NCBI RefSeq assembly: GCF_019550915.1
Contig: NZ_JAHWCI010000003.1
Span: 124,001 to 188,000 of the forward strand
Source: Mumia sp. zg.B17
GTDB taxonomy: Bacteria > Actinomycetota > Actinomycetes > Propionibacteriales > Nocardioidaceae
Direction: 5' to 3'
DNA: 64,000 nt
The position numbers were made by a program, and so were the translations under genes. This document shows positions 52,392 to 62,187 of this stretch, piece by piece. The notes beneath the pieces are model-generated. The model was given only the letters and a program-made list of their open reading frames with translations, did not search any database and was not told the DNA's origin. The number at the start of each line of letters is the position of its first letter. Position 1 is the stretch's first letter.

Positions 52392-53624
52392 ATGGACAAG
52401 GTTCCGTGGCCGGCGGTGCGGTGGGAGGAGCGGCCCTGGCCCGACCGGCCCGCCGCCGGGCTCGCCCGTCACCGGCGCCGCCGGCACCCTGAGCCGTACG
52501 AGGCGGCCGTCGTCCCGGCCATCACCGCGGCGCAGGTCGACCTCGACACGGCGCTGATCGCCGAGGCGGAGGAGGCGGCGGTCGAGGTCGCCCGGTTCGA
52601 CACCTGGGTCTCGCGAGCCTTCAGCGACCACCCGGAGCCGGAGGCGACGGAGCTGACCGAGCTCGGACCGATGAGCACGATCCTCCTGCGCAGCGAGTCC
52701 GCCTCGTCGTCTCAGATCGAGAACCTCACCGCGGGGGCGCACCAGCTGGCCCTGGCCGAGATCGGAGCGGCCACCGGGCCCGAGGCCCGACTGGTCGCAC
52801 GCAACGTCGCGACCATGCGCGCGGCGCTCGCGCTCGCCGACCGTCTCGACCTCGCCTCCGTGCTGGCCCTGCACCGCACGCTGCTCGCCGACAGCGACCC
52901 GAGCCGCGCCGGGCGGTGGAGGGACGAGCAGGTGTGGGTCGGAGGCACCCCGTACAGCCCGCACGCGGCCGAATTCGTGCCCCCGCACCACAGCCGCGTC
53001 CCGGAGGCGATGGCCGACCTCATCGCCTTCGTGCGCCGCGACGACCTGCCCGTGCTCGTTCAGGCGGCGCTCGCACACGCGCAGCTTGAGACGATCCACC
53101 CGTTCACCGACGGGAACGGTCGCACCGGCCGGGCGCTGGTCCACGCCGTCCTGCGCAGCAAGGGCATCTCCCAGCGGGTCACCGTGCCGATCTCGGCCGG
53201 CCTGCTCACCGACACGTCCCGCTACTTCGCGGCGCTCGGCGCCTACCGTGACGGCGATCCCGCCCCGATCGTCGCCGAGATGGCGGGCGCGACGATGCGC
53301 GCCATCGCCAACGGCAACCTCCTCGTGGCCGACCTGATCGAGCTGCGCGACCAGTGGTCTCGCCGGGTCGTGGCCCGCCGCGACGCCGCGGTCCACCGGA
53401 TGCCGCCGCTGCTCGTGCGGCACCCCGCCGTCGACAACCCGTTGGTCGCGCGCGAGCTGGGCATCAGCGACGTCGCCGCCCAGTCGGCCATCGACCGGCT
53501 CGTGGACGCCGGCATCCTCGTCCAGGTCGGCTCGGGGGTCCGTCACCGGGTCTGGCACTGCCCCGAGGTCGTCGCGGCGCTCGACGCCTTCGCTACGCGT
53601 GCTGGTCGGGCCTCACGCGGGTGA
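52392..53624 (+). CDS. Fic family AMP-transferase, auto-inhibited class II
   Basis: A 410-residue protein. The Fic core HPFTDGNGRTGR begins at residue 236 with catalytic His and intact phosphate-binding loop. An upstream inhibitory helix motif, S-x-x-x-E-N (S106, E110, N111), is present, as in self-inhibited class II Fic proteins. A Fic_N region precedes it, and the C-terminal 90 residues look like a winged helix (ARELGISDVAAQSAIDRLVDAGIL). No separate antitoxin gene is needed. The 3' end overlaps the convergent MFS gene by 32 bases. Target unknown. Confidence 0.9.
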   Translation: MDKVPWPAVRWEERPWPDRPAAGLARHRRRRHPEPYEAAVVPAITAAQVDLDTALIAEAEEAAVEVARFDTWVSRAFSDHPEPEATELTELGPMSTILLRSESASSSQIENLTAGAHQLALAEIGAATGPEARLVARNVATMRAALALADRLDLASVLALHRTLLADSDPSRAGRWRDEQVWVGGTPYSPHAAEFVPPHHSRVPEAMADLIAFVRRDDLPVLVQAALAHAQLETIHPFTDGNGRTGRALVHAVLRSKGISQRVTVPISAGLLTDTSRYFAALGAYRDGDPAPIVAEMAGATMRAIANGNLLVADLIELRDQWSRRVVARRDAAVHRMPPLLVRHPAVDNPLVARELGISDVAAQSAIDRLVDAGILVQVGSGVRHRVWHCPEVVAALDAFATRAGRASRG

Positions 53625-54840
53625 ACGCACGCAGGTCGGGGTGCGTCGCCGCCACGACGAGGACCCCGGCGGCGCCGAGGATCCCGCCGGAGACCAGAGC
53701 GGCCTCCGGTGACGTCAGACCGGCCACCGCTCCCCCGCGCACGTTGCCGAGGTCGGGGCCCGCGACCCCCACGACGTGCTCGACCGAGGACACCCTGCCG
53801 CGATAGCGGTCGGTGGTCGCCAGCTGCGTCACCACACCCCTGGCGATCACCGCGAGCGTGTCGGCAGCGCCGGCGACCGCGAGCGCCGCGAGCGCCGGCA
53901 GCAGCCACGGCGAGGCTCCGAACGCTGCGACGGCCACGCACCAGAGCGTCGCGGCGCCGATCGCCACCCGCGCGGGACGGGCTGACCTGGTCGCCACCCC
54001 CGACGCGAGACCTCCGAGGATGCCACCGGCACCGACGGCGGAGAGAAGCAGGCCCGTCACCGCGGGATCACCCCCGAACCGCGCGTCGACGACGACCGGG
54101 AAGAGCGACACCGGCATGACCAGCACCGTGGCCAGCACGTCGGTGAGCATCGCGCCGCGCAGGACCGACGACCTCACGACGTACCGCAGACCGCGGCGTA
54201 CGGCCCGCCGCTCCGCTCCCCCGGTCTCGCCAGCTCCCAGCGGCACCGGAGGCAGCCCGCGGGTGACGCCCCACGCCACCAGGAGCACAGCCGCCTGGAC
54301 GAGGAAGCACCCCGCCGGTCCACCGAGCGCGACCAGCAGCCCTCCGAGGGCGGGACCCACCAGCATCGAGACCTGGAAGCCGACGTGGGTAAGGGCGACA
54401 CCGGCCCCCACCTCGTCGAGCGGGAGCAGCCTGGCCACCATCGCCCGGCGGGCGGGGGCACCCAGGGCGCTGATCCCCGCCTGCAGCACGACCAGACCGA
54501 GGACGAGGGCCAGGGACCGGTCGTACGACGCCGCCTGGACGGCCAGCAGCACCGCGACCACCGCACTGCCACCGGTCGTCGTCAGCACCACGCGTCGCCG
54601 GTCGGTCGCGTCGGCGAGCGCACCGCCGTACAGGCCCAGGACGATCATCGGCACCGCGTGGGCCAGGCCGAGAGTGCCCATCAGCGCTGCGCTGCCCGTG
54701 AGGTCCCAGACCTGCTGGAGGAGCGCGACCAGGCTCATCTGTCCCCCGAGCGCGGCGAGCATGCTCCCGGACCAGAGGCGCACGAACGGCCGGCTCGTCC
54801 GCAGCGGCCGGACGTCGAGCAGCCGGGACCCCGCCGTCAC
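53593..54840 (-). CDS. MFS transporter, drug-efflux type
   Basis: A 415-residue major-facilitator protein with twelve predicted helices; GGALADATDRRRVVLTTTG is the loop 2-3 signature (G-x3-D-x2-DRR). Related to the EntS/tetracycline-like efflux group. GTG 54840 overlaps the marR stop as GTGA; the frame stays open upstream but MarR coding overlaps it. Repressor and pump in one operon suggests an inducible efflux system; substrate unknown. Confidence 0.88.
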   Translation of the reverse strand: MTAGSRLLDVRPLRTSRPFVRLWSGSMLAALGGQMSLVALLQQVWDLTGSAALMGTLGLAHAVPMIVLGLYGGALADATDRRRVVLTTTGGSAVVAVLLAVQAASYDRSLALVLGLVVLQAGISALGAPARRAMVARLLPLDEVGAGVALTHVGFQVSMLVGPALGGLLVALGGPAGCFLVQAAVLLVAWGVTRGLPPVPLGAGETGGAERRAVRRGLRYVVRSSVLRGAMLTDVLATVLVMPVSLFPVVVDARFGGDPAVTGLLLSAVGAGGILGGLASGVATRSARPARVAIGAATLWCVAVAAFGASPWLLPALAALAVAGAADTLAVIARGVVTQLATTDRYRGRVSSVEHVVGVAGPDLGNVRGGAVAGLTSPEAALVSGGILGAAGVLVVAATHPDLRAFTRVRPDQHA

Positions 54841-55334
54841 GCCGGGACCGTCACCGACAGGTGCTCCTCCACCCGCTCCCGGAACGGGCGTCGCTCCAAC
54901 GCTGCGGCCAGGTCGGCCACCACCGCAAGGAACGGGTACGGGGTCTCGCTGTCGAGGTCGAGCAGCGCCTGCTCGGTCGCCCGCCACTCCGCTTCGAGGA
55001 GAGGAACGAGCGCCCGACCGTGCGCGGTCAGCGTGACGACTCTCGTCCGCGCATCGCGGCCGGGCGTCGTCTCGACGAGACCGTCGCCGCGAAGGACGCC
55101 GACCGTCTGGCTGGCGGCCGAGTGCGTCACCTCGAGCGCGTCCGCGAGCTCGCGGATCGTCATCGGGCCGGTGCGGGCGAGCGTGATCACCGGCCTGGTC
55201 AGACGCGGACGGACCGTCAGGCCACGGTCGCGGTAGAGCGCGGCGAGCTCGGCCTCCATCGCGTCGCGGAGCGTTCGCAGCGGCCGCCAGAAGTCGACGT
55301 CGGTGGGATCGTCCGGGGAGCCGCTCGTGGTCAT
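54837..55334 (-). CDS. MarR family transcription regulator
   Basis: A 165-residue winged-helix regulator (PMTIRELADALEVTHSAASQTVGVLRGDGLVETTPGRDARTRVV). ATG 55334 has TAGACT (55341-55346) six bases upstream: leaderless. An 18-base inverted repeat lies upstream of the -10, so self-regulation is likely. It precedes the MFS gene with a four-base overlap. Confidence 0.9.
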   Translation of the reverse strand: MTTSGSPDDPTDVDFWRPLRTLRDAMEAELAALYRDRGLTVRPRLTRPVITLARTGPMTIRELADALEVTHSAASQTVGVLRGDGLVETTPGRDARTRVVTLTAHGRALVPLLEAEWRATEQALLDLDSETPYPFLAVVADLAAALERRPFRERVEEHLSVTVPA

Positions 55335-55340
55335 CCCGGA

Positions 55341-55366
55341 AGTCTAACAGCGCTTATACAAGCACT
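55341..55366 (-). promoter_or_regulatory. marR promoter with near-perfect operator
   Basis: The -10 TAGACT (55341-55346, minus strand) is followed upstream by AGTGCTTGTATAAGCGCT (55349-55366), an inverted repeat with one mismatch in the arms. MarR binding here would occlude polymerase. Confidence 0.6.
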
Positions 55367-55372
55367 GTCAGG

Positions 55373-55891
55373 TCACCCGCCGAGGTCCACGTACCGCCCC
55401 CGGAGATGGGCGAGCGCCGGTGCGTCGTCGGCGATCTCGACCGTCTCCACCACTCCCTCGACCAGCAGCGGCCAGCCCACCTGACGCGGCTCGCGCGCCA
55501 CTCTCGCGCCGAGCCACGCGGTCGCCGACGCCAGCACGGGACCGTACGGCGTCTCCGTCCACGTTCCCAGCCTGAACGGGCCGCCCGGGGCCGGCGCCGT
55601 ACCGGCGAAGGGGTCGGCGAGCGCCCGGTCGCGCGCCCCCACGACGTTGACCACGAACGGTGCACCCACCACGAGCGCATCGGCGAGGTCGCTGTCCTCG
55701 TCGACCAGGAGGAGGACGTGAGCCGGGTCCCCCTCGGCGACGACGAGGGACGAGACGGTCAACCCGGCACGCGACCGGCCGGCGCCCGCGGTGCACACCG
55801 TGACCGCCTGCGGAAGCCGGCCGCGGAACCGCCGGACGGGATCCCGCTCGCCCTCGGGCGGCAGGAACGGGTGCTCGGAGTGGATGGTCAC
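55373..55891 (-). CDS. Flavin reductase-like (FMN-binding split barrel) protein
   Basis: A 172-residue protein of the flavin-reductase/HpaC family (RFRGRLPQAVTVCTAG; AGLTVSSLVVAEGDPAHVLLLVD; PFVVNVVGARDR). These reduce FMN or FAD with NAD(P)H for partner monooxygenases. GTG 55891 has TACGCT (55898-55903) exactly six bases upstream, so it is leaderless; the longer frame to 55972 is rejected. No monooxygenase lies nearby. It is upstream of marR, same strand, but marR has its own promoter. Confidence 0.87.
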   Translation of the reverse strand: MTIHSEHPFLPPEGERDPVRRFRGRLPQAVTVCTAGAGRSRAGLTVSSLVVAEGDPAHVLLLVDEDSDLADALVVGAPFVVNVVGARDRALADPFAGTAPAPGGPFRLGTWTETPYGPVLASATAWLGARVAREPRQVGWPLLVEGVVETVEIADDAPALAHLRGRYVDLGG

Positions 55892-55961
55892 GCCGTCAGC
55901 GTACGAGCGCCGCGGCGCGAGCCCGAACCGAAACGTCCGAGCGGCACGCCAGGATGGTCCG

Positions 55962-57146
55962 GTGCGCATCACCGACGAGCAACGACGTCACCGCCTCATG
56001 GTCGGCCACCGGGTGGGTGTGAGCCCGTCGAGGTCCACACCGACGGTCGAGGAGATCGTGCGCGGCGTGCTCGTGCTCCACGCGACCGACCCCGCGACGG
56101 TCTATCTCTCCGTGCTCGCGCGCGCAGGGTCCCTGACCATCGCCGACGTGCGAGAGGCGATGTACGAGCGACGGACGCTGGTGCGCGTCCTCGCGATGCG
56201 CCGCACCCTGTTCGTCGCCGACCGCGAGGACCTGCCGGTCATCCACGCGGGAGCCAGCCTCGGCGTCGCCCGGATGCTGCGGACCCGACTGCTCAAGCAG
56301 CTCGCGACCCTGCCGACCGACCCGCCCGTCCCCGACCCGGCCACATGGCTCGCGCACGTCGAGGGGGCCGTCGGCGCCGCCCTGCGAGAGGCAGGGACGG
56401 CGACCGGCGCACAGCTCAGCGAAGCCGTCCCCGAGCTTCGCACCGCGATCCTGCCCACCACCGACAAGGCGTGGGACGTCCGCCGGACGGTGACCTCGCC
56501 GACGCTCGCGCTGCTCTCCGCGGAGGGTCGCATGGTGCGCACGGAGCCCCGCGGGTCCTGGACGTCGCGCCACCACACCTGGGCGCCGATGGAGGCGTGG
56601 TTCCCCAGCGGTCTCCCCGACCTCCCAGAGGCCGACGCCCGCGTCCGGCTCGCCGAGCGCTGGCTGGAGGCCTTCGGTCCGGCGACCGGCGACGACCTCC
56701 AGTGGTGGACCGGCTGGAACAAGACCCAGACCCGCGCCGCACTCGCCGGGCTTGACCTCGTCGACGTCGAGCTGTCCGAGGGGCAGGGGGTCGCCCTGTC
56801 CGGCACCGAGATGCCCGACGCCCCCGAGCCCGGCGCGACCCTGCTCCCCGCGCTCGACCCGACGCCGATGGGTTGGAAGCATCGCGGGTGGTATCTCGGC
56901 GAGCACCGCGAGCGTCTGTTCGACCGGATGGGCAACATCGGGCCCACGGTGTGGTGGGACGGCAGGATCGTCGGAGGCTGGGCGGTCCGGCCCGACGGCG
57001 AGGTCGTTTACCGGCTCCTCGAGGACGTCGGTGCCGACGCCACCGAGACCGTCGACCAGGCTGCCGCGCAGATACAGGCGCGACTCGACGGCGCGACCGT
57101 CACGGCCTCCTTCCCGACGCCGCTCGAGCGCGAGCTCCGGGCGTGA
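55962..57146 (+). CDS. HTH_42 winged-helix protein, AlkZ-like with H-A-T in place of QxQ
   Basis: A 394-residue paralogue of the protein at 50761. The position equivalent to the glycosylase motif reads H40-A41-T42 (LVLHATDPATVYLSVL), so the usual glutamines are replaced. The rest keeps the family layout (RVLAMRRTLFVADRED; SRHHTWAPMEAW; WWTGWNKTQTRAALAGL; PMGWKHRGWYLGEH). GTG 55962 has CAGGAT six bases upstream, a weak leaderless -10. Convergent with the ROK gene. Either an altered-specificity glycosylase or a non-catalytic DNA-binding protein. Confidence 0.8.
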   Translation: MRITDEQRRHRLMVGHRVGVSPSRSTPTVEEIVRGVLVLHATDPATVYLSVLARAGSLTIADVREAMYERRTLVRVLAMRRTLFVADREDLPVIHAGASLGVARMLRTRLLKQLATLPTDPPVPDPATWLAHVEGAVGAALREAGTATGAQLSEAVPELRTAILPTTDKAWDVRRTVTSPTLALLSAEGRMVRTEPRGSWTSRHHTWAPMEAWFPSGLPDLPEADARVRLAERWLEAFGPATGDDLQWWTGWNKTQTRAALAGLDLVDVELSEGQGVALSGTEMPDAPEPGATLLPALDPTPMGWKHRGWYLGEHRERLFDRMGNIGPTVWWDGRIVGGWAVRPDGEVVYRLLEDVGADATETVDQAAAQIQARLDGATVTASFPTPLERELRA

Positions 57147-57159
57147 GGCGCCTCGCGGG

Positions 57160-58401
57160 CTAGACCGAGATCGTCGACCGCACGCGCCCGACCACCGACT
57201 CCGCCTCGGCGGAGACCAGCAGCGGATCGGCCATCATCGCTCCGAAGGCCAGCTCGCCGGCCCCCACCAGCACCGAGTCGCGCCCCAGGCCGGGCAGCAG
57301 GATCTCCGTACGCCGGTCGGTGGCATCCAACGTGCCATGACGGAGCTCGGCGTCGACATCCGCGCGGACCGCGGGATACAGCGCGCTCAGCAGGCCGCCG
57401 AGGATGACGGCCTGCGGGTCGAAGACGTTGACGAGGTTGGTGATCCCTACCCCGAGCTTGTAGCCGACCTCGCGCAGCGGCAGCGACGGCGTACGCACCT
57501 CCTCGAGCAGCGAGACGAGGTGCGCGATGTCGTGCGAGGGCGTCCCGAGCGCGTCGGCGACCGCCACCGCCCCGATCTCGGTCTCCCAGCACCCACGGTT
57601 GCCGCACCGGCAGCGTCGGCCGTCCGAGGAGATCCGCATGTGACCCACCTCGCCGGCGTACCCCACCGTGCCGAAGAGCCCTCGGCCCCGCGTGATCAGG
57701 CCGGCACCGACGCCGACGTCTCCAGCGAGGTAGACCACGTCCGACATGCCTCGCGCCACGCCGCGGGTGTGCTCGGCGAGCACACCGAGGTTGGCGTCGT
57801 TGCCGATCACCACCGGGACCCGGCCGCCGATCCGCTGCTGGAGCAGGTCTCCGAAGGGCACATCTCTCCACTGCAGGTTGGGCGCGTAGTGGATGCGTCC
57901 GTCCTCGGTCGAGACGATGCCGGGGATCCCGACGCCCACACCGACCAGGAGGGCGTCGTCCGGGACGTCCACGAGCAGCTCGGCCGTCGTGCGCGCGACC
58001 TGCTCGGCCACCGCCTCCGGCGTCACCTGGGGCGCGAGGGGTGACGACGCGCGATCGAGTACGGCCCCGCCGAGGCCGACCCGGGCGAGCTCGATGCTCT
58101 CCACCCGCAGCTCGACGGCGACCACGCAGACCTGCCGCTCCCCCGGGCGTACGTGCAGCGACGGCCGCCCCGCGCCCTGGCGGTCGCCCCCGGGCGTCGC
58201 CTGGGCGACGACGCCGAGGCGCTCCAGCTCGCCGACAAGTGCGGCGATCGTCGACCTGTTGAGCCCCATCCGGGTGGTGAGATCGGCCCGGGACACGTCC
58301 CCGTCACGGTGGACGTGGCCGAGCAGGGTGCCCAGGTTGTGGCGGCGTACCGCCTCCTGGTTGGCACCCTTGCCGGTCGGTCGCTGCTGCTGCAGTGGCA
58401 C
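57160..58401 (-). CDS. ROK family transcription regulator
   Basis: A 413-residue protein with an N-terminal winged helix (RADLTTRMGLNRSTIAALVGELERLG) and a ROK domain (VGVGVGIPGIVS; GDVGVGAGLI; zinc-type CRCGNRGCWE). Related to xylose or N-acetylglucosamine repressors, so a sugar effector is likely. GTG 58401 has GGGAGAGG upstream. The 116 bases between acn and this gene hold a 60-base palindrome with AT-rich half-sites, a probable autoregulatory operator and/or acn terminator. Confidence 0.9.
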   Translation of the reverse strand: MPLQQQRPTGKGANQEAVRRHNLGTLLGHVHRDGDVSRADLTTRMGLNRSTIAALVGELERLGVVAQATPGGDRQGAGRPSLHVRPGERQVCVVAVELRVESIELARVGLGGAVLDRASSPLAPQVTPEAVAEQVARTTAELLVDVPDDALLVGVGVGIPGIVSTEDGRIHYAPNLQWRDVPFGDLLQQRIGGRVPVVIGNDANLGVLAEHTRGVARGMSDVVYLAGDVGVGAGLITRGRGLFGTVGYAGEVGHMRISSDGRRCRCGNRGCWETEIGAVAVADALGTPSHDIAHLVSLLEEVRTPSLPLREVGYKLGVGITNLVNVFDPQAVILGGLLSALYPAVRADVDAELRHGTLDATDRRTEILLPGLGRDSVLVGAGELAFGAMMADPLLVSAEAESVVGRVRSTISV

Positions 58402-58441
58402 CGCGTCGTACCTCTCCCTGTGGTGTCCGAGCGAGGCGAAA

Positions 58442-58501
58442 CTAGCACGCCCGGGTCCAATTTTGTCGTCGCTGCAACAAAATCGGCCCGGGCGTGGCTA
58501 G
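58442..58501. promoter_or_regulatory. Long inverted repeat between acn and ROK: operator and/or terminator
   Basis: CTAGCACGCCCGGGTCCAAT (58442-58461) plus TTTGT forms the left arm; the right arm is 58477-58501. Each is 25 bases with a ten-base centre, and they pair with one or two mismatches and a single-base shift. The inner part is TTTTGT...ACAAAA, AT-rich in a 70% GC region, as in ROK operators. Confidence 0.65.
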
Positions 58502-58517
58502 CGCAGGATCGGAGCAC

Positions 58518-61403
<2,886 letters not shown>

Positions 61404-61531
61404 CGCCTCTCCTCTTCCGTCCTGCCGGAACCCGCGGTCGCGAAGCGGGCCCTCGAGCGGCGTCGCCGTCCATCGTCGCGCGCGCAGCAACGCGGCGCGC
61501 AATGAGGACAGCCTGGTCGCCGCTCGTCATT

Positions 61532-61560
61532 TATCTCGATGTCAAGATACACGGTATCAA
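61532..61560 (-). promoter_or_regulatory. acn promoter with palindromic operator
   Basis: On the minus strand TTGATA (61555-61560), 17 bases, then GAGATA (61532-61537). TATCTCGATGTCAAGATA (61532-61549) is an 18-base inverted repeat covering the -10 and spacer, of the kind bound by MarR regulators of aconitase genes in Streptomyces (TamR type, from memory). Confidence 0.55.
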
Positions 61561-61617
61561 ACGTCGGCCACGCAGGGCGAACGAGACGAGCGTGCCCTCG
61601 GCGCCCGGGCCGGCGCG

Positions 61618-62076
61618 TCAGTCTCGACAGACGAGAACGACGTAGGTGTGCCCGTCGTCAGGAGACTCGAACTTGTCGATCGGCACGAACCCGAGAGCGT
61701 CGACCACCTTGAGCGCTCGGACGTTGAACTCGGTCACCGTCACCCGGAAGGCGGCGGGCGCGAAGCGCTCTCGGGCGAACTCCAGGCCGACCGCCATCGC
61801 CGCCTGTCCGAGCCCCTGGCCCGTCAGCTCGGGGCGCAGCCCACCGGCGGTGTCGAGGGCGTCGTCGTCGTAGTCGTAACCCGGGACCCGCGCCTGGGCG
61901 CCGTAGCACCGGTAGCCGATGAACCGTCCCTCGTGCAGGAGGGCCCAGAACCCCTGCGAGAGATCGGCGAAGCGTCGAGGGTGCATGCCGGTCAGGTCGT
62001 AACAACCCTGTGGCTCGAGGTAGCTCCAGGTCGCGACGTCGTCGGCGTGCTCACGTGTCAGCTCGACGATCTGCAT
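61618..62076 (-). CDS. GNAT family acetyltransferase
   Basis: A 152-residue protein. LRPELTGQGLGQAAMAVGLEFARE contains the acetyl-CoA loop Q-G-L-G-Q, and the C-terminal VTEFNVRALKVVDALGFVP is the typical GNAT strand-helix end. ATG 62076 starts at MQIVELTREHADD; upstream codons to 62178 look non-family. Substrate unknown. It is transcribed toward acn with a 214-base gap that holds the acn promoter. Confidence 0.85.
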   Translation of the reverse strand: MQIVELTREHADDVATWSYLEPQGCYDLTGMHPRRFADLSQGFWALLHEGRFIGYRCYGAQARVPGYDYDDDALDTAGGLRPELTGQGLGQAAMAVGLEFARERFAPAAFRVTVTEFNVRALKVVDALGFVPIDKFESPDDGHTYVVLVCRD

Positions 62077-62187
62077 CCGTCCGCCCCCCGCTCGTCGCCG
62101 GGTCACCCGACGCCGCCAGCCTGCTCCGTGCTCGGTGCAGGTGCCCGTATCCAAGCATGTGACGACGCTCACGGGCAATGCCTCCTG

